A DNA stretch of 17,675 nt, from contig DIRE01000040.1 of assembly GCA_002426575.1 (NCBI GenBank), positions 1 through 17,675 of the forward strand. Direction: 5' to 3'. A program made the translations under genes and the position numbers. This document shows, in pieces, positions 1-7,011 of the stretch. Below the pieces are notes generated by a model. That model had not been told where the DNA came from and did not search any database. It worked only from the letters and a program-made list of their open reading frames with translations. This DNA comes from Clostridiaceae bacterium UBA5444 (GTDB taxonomy: Bacteria; Bacillota; Clostridia; Clostridiales; Oxobacteraceae). The first letter of the stretch is position 1. The number at the start of each line of letters is the position of its first letter.

Positions 1-60
1 AGCAGCGGAAGTCAATCAACATACTCGGTTTAAAAATCAACAGTTACTTAAAACATAGCC
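1..60 (-). repeat. Partial dispersed repeat (left copy), possible insertion-sequence or MITE end
   Basis: Read on the minus strand from position 60, the sequence begins GGCTATGTTTTA, then has TGTTGATTT, TATGTTGATT and GACTTCCGCTGC. The same blocks in the same order occur on the plus strand at about 17564-17621. Both copies therefore point outward from the window and form an inverted pair. The copies differ by several substitutions and small gaps, so they are related but not identical. The left copy is cut by the window edge. An internal near-direct repeat of GTTGATT lies within each copy. Calling it an insertion-sequence or MITE terminus is inference, since no transposase is in view. Confidence 0.6.
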
Positions 61-75
61 CTATTATTAATTTAA

Positions 76-753
76 TTAATTTTTTATTTCAATTCCACCA
101 AATGCTGCAACACATTTTATTTTTAAAACAGGTGTATTCGAGTTTAATTGGCTATTGTATTTGTTTCTAGTTTTATCTTCCCAACCACCAAATATGGGAA
201 CTCCTGTTATAACTATATTCCAGTTTTCAGGTACTTTAACGTCTATACCTCCAAATGCTGCGGTTAATTCAAGCATTGCACCTTCAGGAGATAAACCCGC
301 ATCTCTTAAGTCTACATCAACCCCTCCAAAGGCTGCAAATATAGAACCTCCTTTAAAGTTTCTTGATATACTTCTTGAATTAATGCCTGAGAATGCAACA
401 AAATGATCTAGCACATCTTCACTTATTTCACCATTTAATGGCGATTTAGTCGATTTAGGTAAAATTACTTTTATCCCTATTAGTATTAGTACGGAAGGCC
501 AAAACACCTCTGAAAAGCTAAATGGGAGAATACCTAGCTCCCTAAGCTGAAGCATTGTACCAATAAAAATAAAGATAAAGCCTCCAAAATAAGAAGTAGA
601 TTTAGTTAATAATTGTATGATACCTATTGCTATAAATATTAAAGGCCACCAGGTTTTTAATGCATAAGAGAAATCAAAAACCCCTAAAGTTTCACAAAGA
701 AAACCTACTCCAATTAAGATTAATAGAGCACCCCAAAGACTGCGTTTGTTCAT
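76..753 (-). CDS. LiaF-like cell-envelope stress membrane protein
   Basis: A 225-residue protein with an N-terminal membrane half and a C-terminal soluble half, the layout of the LiaF/VraT-type 'cell wall-active antibiotics response' family. Hydrophobic segments fall at about residues 7-24, 36-50, 55-70 and 84-98. The C-terminal part carries four FGG repeats near residues 142, 167, 188 and 218 (AAFGGVDVDL, AAFGGIDVKV, PIFGGWEDKT, AAFGGIEIKN), typical of the family's beta-rich domain. In Bacillus, LiaF restrains the LiaSR two-component system, which senses damage to the lipid II cycle. No histidine kinase or response regulator sits beside this gene, so it may be a stand-alone member, and function by homology is uncertain. 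The ATG at 751-753 has AAAGGG at 765-770, about 11 bases away. The gene is divergent from the HAD gene. No terminator is seen downstream before the repeat at 1-60. Confidence 0.85.
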   Translation of the reverse strand: MNKRSLWGALLILIGVGFLCETLGVFDFSYALKTWWPLIFIAIGIIQLLTKSTSYFGGFIFIFIGTMLQLRELGILPFSFSEVFWPSVLILIGIKVILPKSTKSPLNGEISEDVLDHFVAFSGINSRSISRNFKGGSIFAAFGGVDVDLRDAGLSPEGAMLELTAAFGGIDVKVPENWNIVITGVPIFGGWEDKTRNKYNSQLNSNTPVLKIKCVAAFGGIEIKN

Positions 754-920
754 TCATACACACACCCTTTCATATAATAATATATTACTATTTTATATTA
801 CACTAGAATATGTAAATATGATATAAGATTTTAACTATATGAGGAATGAAACGTAAAACGAGGATATTATTAGTACTATTATTATATAATTTATTCTATA
901 ATATATATAAGCATTTTGGC

Positions 921-950
921 GATGATAATAATATTAATATTATTATCATC
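921..950. promoter_or_regulatory. Perfect 30-bp palindrome upstream of the HAD gene
   Basis: Two 15-base arms, GATGATAATAATATT and its exact reverse complement, abut with no spacer. The element ends 12 bases before the AAGGGGAG ribosome binding site (963-970) of the HAD phosphatase gene. It could be a dimeric operator or, if transcribed, a hairpin in the 5' leader. It has no T-run and is too AT-rich for a normal intrinsic terminator. Regulation is inference. Confidence 0.6.
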
Positions 951-976
951 AATAATAAATATAAGGGGAGATAAAT

Positions 977-1702
977 ATGGGGAATATAGGAGCATTCTTT
1001 GATATAGATGGGACAATATATAGAGAGGGACTTATAACAGAGGTATTTAAAAAGCTTATAAAATATGAACTTGTAGATCCCATGAGATGGCATGCTGAGG
1101 TAAAGCCTAAATATATAAGATGGGATAAAAGAATCGGGGATTATGATGATTACCTTCTAGGAATGGTTGATATATATAAGGAGACTTTAACAGGACTTTA
1201 TAAAAATCAGATAGAGTTTATTGCAAAAAAGGTAATAGACCAAAAAGGGGACAGGGTATATACCTATACAAGAGATAGAATTGATTGGCATAAGAAGAAT
1301 AATCACAAGCTTATTGCAATTTCAGGCAGCCCAATAGAAATAGTTAGAGAGATGTCAAAAAAGTATGGAATAGATGTGTACAGGGGAAGTATTTATGTGC
1401 TTGATGAAAATGGTATATATACGGGAGATATTATACCAATGTGGGACAGCAAAAGTAAGGAAAAAGCCATGAAGGATATTGCTAAAGATTATGACATAGA
1501 TTTATCATTAAGTTATGCCTATGGAGATACATCTGGAGACTTTTCAATGTTCAAGCTTGTTGGAAATCCCATATGCATAAACCCAACAAAGGAGCTTTTA
1601 AAAAAAGTTATTGAAGATGAGGTTAATGATAGAATTAAAATAATTGTTGAAAGAAAAGATGTTGTATATACAATGAATACTGATTGCGTTGATTTTAAAT
1701 AG
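977..1702 (+). CDS. HAD superfamily subfamily IB hydrolase (SerB-like phosphatase)
   Basis: A 241-residue cytoplasmic protein with all the haloacid dehalogenase motifs. Motif I is FFDIDGTIY with the nucleophile Asp9 and acid/base Asp11. Motif II is AISGSP with Ser116. A motif III lysine (K159 or K161) follows the second lobe, and motif IV is GDTSGD at residues 183-188. A helical cap of roughly 85 residues lies between motifs I and II, as in the HAD-IB group with phosphoserine phosphatase relatives. These enzymes remove phosphate from small metabolites through an aspartyl-phosphate intermediate with Mg2+. The substrate cannot be told from sequence, and serB is not claimed. The ATG has AAGGGGAG six bases upstream. 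The gene stands alone, with a palindrome before it and a strong terminator immediately after its stop codon. Confidence 0.9.
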   Translation: MGNIGAFFDIDGTIYREGLITEVFKKLIKYELVDPMRWHAEVKPKYIRWDKRIGDYDDYLLGMVDIYKETLTGLYKNQIEFIAKKVIDQKGDRVYTYTRDRIDWHKKNNHKLIAISGSPIEIVREMSKKYGIDVYRGSIYVLDENGIYTGDIIPMWDSKSKEKAMKDIAKDYDIDLSLSYAYGDTSGDFSMFKLVGNPICINPTKELLKKVIEDEVNDRIKIIVERKDVVYTMNTDCVDFK

Positions 1703-1703
1703 T

Positions 1704-1738
1704 GTATAAGGGCTAACAAAAAATGTTAGCCCTTATAC
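1704..1738 (+). terminator. Intrinsic terminator of the HAD gene
   Basis: A 14-bp perfect stem, GTATAAGGGCTAAC (1704-1717) pairing with 1725-1738, with a seven-base A-rich loop. It begins two bases after the stop codon and is followed by a T-rich run (TATTATTACTT). The T-run is imperfect, but the stem is long and has a GC core. Confidence 0.85.
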
Positions 1739-1740
1739 TA

Positions 1741-2031
1741 TTATTACTTCCATATTTTAAGAAAATATATATATTAATATTTGGTTAAAATAACTACAGA
1801 AACAATATTTATAAAAGATGTATCTGTAATAAATAGCAATTATTAGAATAATTTAAATTCAGAATTAAAGAAATCACATTCCTAATATTCTAATAATACG
1901 GATAAATATGACTTTTAGAGGCTTGAGGATTACTAAGCAACGTGAAGCTATTGCGTAATAATTCAAATATGGTACTAAAACTTTATAATAGGTGGGCAGG
2001 GAATATGGAATAGAGGTATATAAAGACTTTT
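1741..2031. other. Intergenic region with no convincing gene
   Basis: This AT-rich gap separates the HAD gene from the ATPase operon promoter. It contains a 12-bp inverted repeat (ATTATTAGAATA at 1839-1850, reverse complement at 1886-1897) with a 35-base spacer. A plus-strand frame starting at ATG 1910 reads residues such as RGLRITKQREAIA and later REYGIEVYKDFFDPIWCF, but it is broken by several in-frame stops. It might be a decayed gene, but I cannot assign a family. No tRNA, riboswitch or other RNA was recognised. Confidence 0.4.
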
Positions 2032-2060
2032 TTGACCCTATTTGGTGCTTTTATTATATG
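2032..2060 (+). promoter_or_regulatory. Probable sigma-A promoter of the ATPase operon
   Basis: TTGACC at 2032-2037 and TATATG at 2055-2060 are separated by 17 bases. This lies 54 bases before the first gene of the operon. An alternative -10 box, TATAAT at 2073-2078, has only a weak -35 partner. No operator was recognised. Confidence 0.6.
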
Positions 2061-2114
2061 ACATAGAAGTACTATAATATATTGTTATAAGTTATAAAGA
2101 AAGAAGGTATCGTC

Positions 2115-2423
2115 GTGGAGGATATAATCAAAATGATTATGTCTATAGACCAGAAGGCTAGTGACATAATTAAAGATACTAAAGAACATGTTGAGTTAAA
2201 AGAAGCTGAAATAAAAAAAGAAATAGAAGATATGAGAGTAGAAATTACTGATAAGACAAAAAGAGAATCAAAAGAACTATATGATTCTGTTATTAAAGAA
2301 GCAGAGGATAATGCAAAAAAGGTACATGATGAAACAGAATCTGATTGTATGGATATTGAAAACAACTTTTTAAAAATAAAAGAAAAAATGGAAAGCCAAT
2401 TATTTACTAAAGTTTTTGGCTAA
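2115..2423 (+). CDS. V/A-type ATPase peripheral stalk subunit (G/H type)
   Basis: A 102-residue, highly charged protein made almost entirely of Lys/Glu-rich alpha helix with heptad spacing (for example IKDTKEHVELKEAEIKKEIEDM), so a coiled coil is likely along most of its length. Small proteins of this kind open many bacterial V/A-ATPase operons. They pair with subunit E to form the peripheral stalk that holds the A3B3 head to subunit I. Different schemes call it G, H, AhaH or NtpF, so no symbol is given. The start is taken as GTG at 2115, with AAGAAGG at 2101-2107 seven bases upstream. The ATG at 2133 is a weaker alternative. It is the first gene of the operon and is followed after 15 bases by subunit C. 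Assignment rests on position, size and coiled-coil character rather than on a sharp motif. Confidence 0.8.
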   Translation: MEDIIKMIMSIDQKASDIIKDTKEHVELKEAEIKKEIEDMRVEITDKTKRESKELYDSVIKEAEDNAKKVHDETESDCMDIENNFLKIKEKMESQLFTKVFG

Positions 2424-2438
2424 ACTAGGTGGGTTGCC

Positions 2439-3518
2439 ATGAATAATATTGTAAGATATGCAGCTATAAATACAAAGGTTTCAGCTCAAATCGGCGAACT
2501 TTTGAAAAATGAAGATTATATTAATTTGTTATCAAAAAAGAATATAAATGAGGTTTTTGCATATTTAAAACAATACACACATTATGGTCTTGAATTTCAA
2601 GATATTGAGGACATTAATGAAGGTGATATGCACAGGGCTACACTTGAGATATTACTGAAAAAGAGCCACGTTAAATCTTTAAGCAAGTCACTTTACTTTT
2701 TATATGATGATTATAGAGAGTTTTATAAAACATTGTTTATAAGGTACGAGATAGAAGATTTAAAGGTGATTTTAAGGGGTATAAAAACAGGAGAATTTAA
2801 TACTGCTGCCAACACTAATAGCAATCTAAAAGATACGTTATTTTATATTGGAATGTATAGTGATGTAGATGCTAATTTACTTATTTCATCAGAAAACATA
2901 CAAGAATTTGTTAATAACCTTAAGGGAACCATATATTATAAATATCTTTACCCATTAGTTAACGGAAAAAATTTAGCAGATATTAATTTGTTTACATTAG
3001 AGATGACATTAGACCTTGCATATTTTGATATTTTTTATAAAAGCATTGAATTAGTAGATAAAAATGATAGGAAAATATTAGAGTATATACAGGGAACAAA
3101 TGTTGATTTGTTAAATCTGCAATGGATTTACAGAGGACTTAAATTTTATAAATTAACTCCTGAAGAGTTGTTTAACTATACCATATCTCATGGATATGTG
3201 TTTAGCAGAAAAGATATAAAAAGCTTATGCTATTCAAGCAGCCTAGATGAATATGAAAAAAGAATTATAAATACGAAATATAGTTTTCTATTTGAGTCTC
3301 AAAATCCTAAAAATATATTTATGGAGAGAAGAATATACAGATATCAATACTTTAAGCTGCTAGATATAAAAAGTAGGAGCGGACTTAATATATCTAAGGT
3401 AATCGTATACAATTTGCTATTAGAATTTGAGGTTAGAGATATTGTATCTGTTGTTGAAAGTATTCGTTATGAGATGCCATCTCAAGAGGCAAAAAAATTT
3501 TTGATTAGAAAGCTATAG
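2439..3518 (+). CDS. atpC: V/A-type ATPase subunit C
   Basis: A 359-residue, largely helical soluble protein of the AC39/subunit d family (NtpC in Enterococcus hirae). Subunit C is the funnel that sits on the K rotor ring and takes the lower end of the D/F shaft, coupling head rotation to ion movement. Family-like stretches include the opening NIVRYAAINTKVSAQIGELL and the internal LFIRYEIEDLKVILRGIKTGE, which recurs in weaker form (LLNLQWIYRGLKFYKLTPEELF), as expected for a protein built of repeated helical bundles. Its length fits the family. The ATG is preceded by AGGTGGG. It lies second in the operon, ahead of I and K, whereas in E. hirae the C gene follows E. After the stop there is a heptamer tandem repeat before the I gene. 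Confidence 0.92.
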   Translation: MNNIVRYAAINTKVSAQIGELLKNEDYINLLSKKNINEVFAYLKQYTHYGLEFQDIEDINEGDMHRATLEILLKKSHVKSLSKSLYFLYDDYREFYKTLFIRYEIEDLKVILRGIKTGEFNTAANTNSNLKDTLFYIGMYSDVDANLLISSENIQEFVNNLKGTIYYKYLYPLVNGKNLADINLFTLEMTLDLAYFDIFYKSIELVDKNDRKILEYIQGTNVDLLNLQWIYRGLKFYKLTPEELFNYTISHGYVFSRKDIKSLCYSSSLDEYEKRIINTKYSFLFESQNPKNIFMERRIYRYQYFKLLDIKSRSGLNISKVIVYNLLLEFEVRDIVSVVESIRYEMPSQEAKKFLIRKL

Positions 3519-3519
3519 A

Positions 3520-3547
3520 TTAGTGTTTCGTGCTTAGTGTTTAGTGT
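3520..3547 (+). repeat. Four-unit heptamer tandem repeat between atpC and ntpI
   Basis: Units read TTAGTGT, TTCGTGC (degenerate), TTAGTGT, TTAGTGT. The array begins two bases after the subunit C stop codon and ends three bases before the GGGAGG ribosome binding site of the next gene. A gain or loss of units would change the gap between the two genes by seven bases without touching either reading frame. Confidence 0.8.
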
Positions 3548-3562
3548 TTGGGAGGTGGTTTT

Positions 3563-5536
3563 TTGTCAGTTGAAAGCATGGAAATGGTGAATATAATAGG
3601 TCATATGGATGAACTTGATAAAGTATCCATGGAAATAGTACGTCTAGGAAGCTTACATGTTGTAAATGCATTAAATGAAATAAATCAAAACAATTTTACT
3701 GTTATGACATCTGAGCAAAGCACTGATGTTTTAAAAGAATTATCTTTTATAAAGCCATATAAAAGAAGAGAAGAGTATAGCGACTTATTTAAAAAAGTTG
3801 AAGAACTTATGAACATATTTGGCATGGAAAAGGCGGTCAAGAAAAGTTATCTTGATAAGAATTTTGATATAAAAAGTGCAGCTGAAAAGATTAATGAAAT
3901 ACATGAAGAGGTTTCAGGCTACAGCTTAAAGATCAAAGAATTAAGCAACAATATAGGAAAGATGCAAGAAGTTATAGAGTACACTAATTCTTTAAAAGAT
4001 ATAGACCTTGACATTAAATCCATTAAAGAGATGGAGTTTTTTGATTTTAAGATAGGTAAACTAACCAAGGAAAACTATGCAAAATTAATGGATAATATAG
4101 AAAATATATCTGCAATTGTTTATGAGGTTAGCCAGACACCTAAAGGAAATGTGATTATTTCAATAACCCCTAAAATATTAAAAAATGAAGTTAGCAGGGT
4201 TTTTAATTCATTAAATTATGAAGAAATAGACATACCATTTGAGGTTGAAGGAACACCTGAGAATGTAATATATAGCTTAAACAAAGATATAAAACAAAAT
4301 TCAGAAAGCATTAAGCAATGTGAAGAGAGCATAGATAAAATTAAAAAAGGGAATTATGTATTTGTTGATGAATGCTATAGCAGCATGAAGCTATATGACA
4401 AGGCTCAGAATATAAATAACGAGGTTGCATGTACAAACGAATTTTTCTATTTATCAGGATGGGTACCTCTAAGCCAAAAGGAAAGCTTTACCCAAGGGTT
4501 ATCTATATTTGGGGATAAATTAGTAGTGGTATTTAAGAAACAATCTGATGTAAATAGGACGATTGCACCACCAACAAAGCTAAGGAATAACTGGTTTACA
4601 CAGCCTTTTGAATCTATTGTAAATATGTATGGTACTCCTTCTTATAATGAGCTTGATCCAACATCATTTGTTGCTATAAGTTATATAATAATGTTCGGAT
4701 TTATGTTTGCTGATGTGGGGCAGGGATTTGTATTTTTACTTGCAGGGCTCATTATGAAATATAAGAAAAGTAGGCCTAATCTAGGTGGCGTGCTCTCTAG
4801 AATAGGTGCAAGTTCCATGATATTTGGCTGTCTATTTGGGAGTGTTTTTGGAAATGAAGAAGTAATTAAGCCTCTTCTTATAAGGCCAATGGAAAATATA
4901 AACCAGATATTAGCTAGTGGTATAGTACTTGGAATTATATTTACATCTATTGGATTTATTTTCAGCCTTATAAATGCTTTCAAGAGGAAAGATTTAGAGG
5001 AAGGTATTTTTGGCAAGAATGGACTTGCTGGTATGCTGTTTTATTGGATAGCACTATATACAGTATTTAATATGTATACGAAACGACCATTTGTATTGCC
5101 ATTAGGATTTATAAAGATTACTTTAATTGTACTTTTGGCTTTGATTGTGGTTAAAGAGCCTATTTCAAATTTAATATTAAAAAGAAAACCTTTATACAAA
5201 GAAGGTACTGGCGATTATTATGTTGAGAGTGGATTTGGATTATTAGAAACACTCCTCAGTATGCTTAGCAATACAATTTCATTTATAAGAATTGGGGCCT
5301 TTGCTTTAAATCACGTTGGGTTATTTGTAGCATTTGCAACAGTTGCTAATATGGTTAAAAGCACTTCAGCCAGCATTGGAGTTTTAATACTTGGAAATAT
5401 TATAATAATTGGACTTGAAGGCTTAATCGTATTTATACAGGGGCTAAGACTTGAATATTATGAGCTATTCAGCAAATATTATAATGGTGACGGGCAGGAA
5501 TACAATCCTATAAGACTGCATTATTCTAATATTTAG
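3563..5536 (+). CDS. ntpI: V/A-type ATPase subunit I (membrane stator, a-type)
   Basis: A 657-residue protein of the V-type 116-kDa/subunit a family. The N-terminal half, to about residue 350, is soluble and helical, starting SVESMEMVNIIGHMDELDKVS. The C-terminal half holds about seven to eight membrane segments. It forms the ion half-channels against the K ring and anchors the peripheral stalks. The signature LSNTISFIRIGAFALNHVGLF contains Arg576, the expected essential arginine next to the rotor carboxylate. I choose TTG at 3563, seven bases after GGGAGG (3550-3555). An in-frame TTG at 3548 would precede and overlap that ribosome binding site and would add an unlikely Gly-rich leader. The gene is 44 bases after subunit C and 74 before subunit K, the two widest gaps in the operon. 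Confidence 0.93.
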   Translation: MSVESMEMVNIIGHMDELDKVSMEIVRLGSLHVVNALNEINQNNFTVMTSEQSTDVLKELSFIKPYKRREEYSDLFKKVEELMNIFGMEKAVKKSYLDKNFDIKSAAEKINEIHEEVSGYSLKIKELSNNIGKMQEVIEYTNSLKDIDLDIKSIKEMEFFDFKIGKLTKENYAKLMDNIENISAIVYEVSQTPKGNVIISITPKILKNEVSRVFNSLNYEEIDIPFEVEGTPENVIYSLNKDIKQNSESIKQCEESIDKIKKGNYVFVDECYSSMKLYDKAQNINNEVACTNEFFYLSGWVPLSQKESFTQGLSIFGDKLVVVFKKQSDVNRTIAPPTKLRNNWFTQPFESIVNMYGTPSYNELDPTSFVAISYIIMFGFMFADVGQGFVFLLAGLIMKYKKSRPNLGGVLSRIGASSMIFGCLFGSVFGNEEVIKPLLIRPMENINQILASGIVLGIIFTSIGFIFSLINAFKRKDLEEGIFGKNGLAGMLFYWIALYTVFNMYTKRPFVLPLGFIKITLIVLLALIVVKEPISNLILKRKPLYKEGTGDYYVESGFGLLETLLSMLSNTISFIRIGAFALNHVGLFVAFATVANMVKSTSASIGVLILGNIIIIGLEGLIVFIQGLRLEYYELFSKYYNGDGQEYNPIRLHYSNI

Positions 5537-5554
5537 AAGGACACATTATAAGAT

Positions 5555-5584
5555 TTGTAATTCAATTAATATAGATATTATAAA
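5555..5584 (+). promoter_or_regulatory. Possible internal promoter before ntpK
   Basis: TTGTAA at 5555-5560 and TATAAA at 5579-5584 are 18 bases apart, inside the 74-base gap between the I and K genes. An extra promoter here would suit the need for about ten copies of K per complex, but in such AT-rich DNA the match could be chance. Confidence 0.35.
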
Positions 5585-5610
5585 AATAAATTGTTCTAGG
5601 AGGCAAAGAT

Positions 5611-6036
5611 ATGTATATTATTTTAATATTGACAATTATTATAGTTGTATCAACTATTTCAGCTGGGATAGCTATAAGGTATAAAGAGAGTTTAGCAAAA
5701 AAGGTTAAAGGAAAATCACTGATTAAATTTAATTTATCAGCTTTTATTCCTGTTATGGCAGCAGCAGTAATAATGTTTATACCTCAGGTTGCTCATGCAG
5801 CAGATGCAGCTAGTGCGGGGAGCAGCTCAGGCCTTGGATTTATTGCAGCAGCATTATCTACTGGCCTTGCAACAATCGGAACTGGATATGCAGTAGGTTC
5901 GGTTGGTTCATCAGCTCTTGGGGCTGTTTCTGAGGATCCTAAAATACTTGGAAAAACCCTTATATTTGTTGGTCTAGCTGAAGGTATTGCAATATACGGG
6001 CTTATTGTTTCCATAATGATACTTGGAAGATTATGA
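5611..6036 (+). CDS. ntpK: V/A-type ATPase rotor ring subunit K (proteolipid)
   Basis: A 141-residue membrane protein. The C-terminal part (about residues 73-141) is a single c-type hairpin: a Gly/Ala-rich helix (IGTGYAVGSVGSSALGA), a polar loop SEDPK at 107-111, and a second helix with the ion-binding carboxylate Glu124 in GLAEGIAIYG. E. hirae NtpK has two hairpins in 156 residues. Here the extra length is instead an N-terminal segment: a hydrophobic helix at 2-22, a basic stretch (RYKESLAKKVKGK), and a second hydrophobic stretch at 43-62 ending VAHAADAA, which looks like a signal-peptidase site. The hairpin has no glutamine, so the Gln that binds sodium in E. hirae is absent, and Thr91 or Val95 occupies the aligned place depending on gap placement. 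The ATG has AGGAGG seven bases upstream. Confidence 0.92.
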   Translation: MYIILILTIIIVVSTISAGIAIRYKESLAKKVKGKSLIKFNLSAFIPVMAAAVIMFIPQVAHAADAASAGSSSGLGFIAAALSTGLATIGTGYAVGSVGSSALGAVSEDPKILGKTLIFVGLAEGIAIYGLIVSIMILGRL

Positions 6037-6060
6037 TGGATTTCATAAGGAAGGGATTTC

Positions 6061-6369
6061 ATGAAGGCATACTTAATAAGCGATAACATAGATACTCTTG
6101 TTGGAATGAGACTTGCAGGAATTGAAGGAGTAATTGCCCATAGTGAGGAAGAAACAGTAAGCAAAATCGATGAAGTAATATCTAATAAGGAAATAGGTAT
6201 TATATTAATAACAGAAAGATTGGCAGATAAAGTATCAGATAAGATTCAGATATTAAAATTAAAAATGACTATACCTCTTATTGTGGAGATACCAGATAGG
6301 CATGGAACATCTAGGGGTAAGGATTCTATAACAAGATACGTTAAAGAGTCAATAGGGCTTAAGATGTGA
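6061..6369 (+). CDS. atpF: V/A-type ATPase subunit F (central shaft)
   Basis: A 102-residue soluble protein, the usual length for subunit F (called NtpG in E. hirae). It binds the side of subunit D in the central rotor shaft and helps regulate ATP hydrolysis. Family marks are the Rossmann-like opening MKAYLISDNIDTLVGMRLAGIEG, the strand GIILITERLA, and the conserved LIVEIPDRHG near residues 75-84. The ATG follows an AGGAAGGG ribosome binding site. The gene is 24 bases after K and nine bases before E. The stop TGA lies in the GTGAGGTGA stretch that carries the next gene's ribosome binding site, suggesting translational coupling. Confidence 0.92.
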   Translation: MKAYLISDNIDTLVGMRLAGIEGVIAHSEEETVSKIDEVISNKEIGIILITERLADKVSDKIQILKLKMTIPLIVEIPDRHGTSRGKDSITRYVKESIGLKM

Positions 6370-6378
6370 GGTGATTTT

Positions 6379-7002
6379 ATGACAAGCGTTGATGATAAAT
6401 TAAAGCTGTTTACGAAGATAGTTTTTGAAAAGGTTGAAAAAGATTCAGAGGAAGAGATAAAAAAAGTTACACAAGAGAGCGGGGAAAAGCTTGAAAGTGA
6501 AAAGCAAAAACTATTAAAAGAAGCAGAAGATACTATAAAGCAAACTAAAAAAAAGGCTGAAAATAAAAAGCAGCAGATAATATCTAAAGCTAATATGGAT
6601 AGACAACACGAAATATTAAAAAAGAAAAAAGAAGTATATGATAGAACAGTGCAGGATATAAAAGGTCTTGCTAGGGAGTATACCGATAGTACAGAATATG
6701 TTAACTATCTTGAAAATACTATAAAATTAGGTTTGGGGAAAATAGAATCACAGAATATAAATGCTTATTTCATGAGAAGAGATATAGAAAAGTATAACAA
6801 TAATATAAATGAGTATATAAATAAACATAAAAAAGATAATGCGAATATTTCTATATTAGAATCTAAAGAGGATTTTATAGGAGGTTCTGTATTTGTGGAT
6901 TCAGATGAGACAATTAGGGTTGATTGTTCTATGAATTCAGTTATAGAAGATAGTAGAGGACTTATTGGCAAAACATTAATGGATAATCTATACACAAAGT
7001 AG
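6379..7002 (+). CDS. atpE: V/A-type ATPase subunit E (peripheral stalk)
   Basis: A 207-residue protein, normal for subunit E. The N-terminal half (about residues 10-100) is a very charged Lys/Glu-rich coiled coil. The C-terminal half is globular and includes ESKEDFIGGSVFVDSDETIRVDCSMNSVIEDSR, matching the family's 'GGvvv...dgkir.dnTfe.rle' region. With the small G/H subunit it forms the stalk that keeps A3B3 from turning with the rotor. The ATG uses AGGTGA that overlaps the preceding stop codon. It is followed after nine bases by subunit A. Confidence 0.92.
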   Translation: MTSVDDKLKLFTKIVFEKVEKDSEEEIKKVTQESGEKLESEKQKLLKEAEDTIKQTKKKAENKKQQIISKANMDRQHEILKKKKEVYDRTVQDIKGLAREYTDSTEYVNYLENTIKLGLGKIESQNINAYFMRRDIEKYNNNINEYINKHKKDNANISILESKEDFIGGSVFVDSDETIRVDCSMNSVIEDSRGLIGKTLMDNLYTK

Positions 7003-7011
7003 GTGAGGTAA

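Noticed and set aside
155..406. Plus-strand open frame opposite the LiaF-like gene
   Set aside because: It is antisense to a gene with clear family features and has no ribosome binding site or recognisable protein pattern.
1839..1897. 12-bp inverted repeat as a terminator or operator
   Set aside because: The arms are almost all A/T with a 35-base spacer, weak enough to be chance in this AT-rich gap.
1905..2000. Riboswitch or structured RNA before the ATPase operon
   Set aside because: I tried c-di-GMP, SAM and T-box patterns by eye; no conserved core was found, and the probable promoter at 2032-2060 lies downstream of it, so it would not be in the operon leader.
3548..3562. Upstream TTG start for ntpI at 3548
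   Set aside because: It precedes and overlaps the GGGAGG ribosome binding site, which is placed properly for the TTG at 3563.
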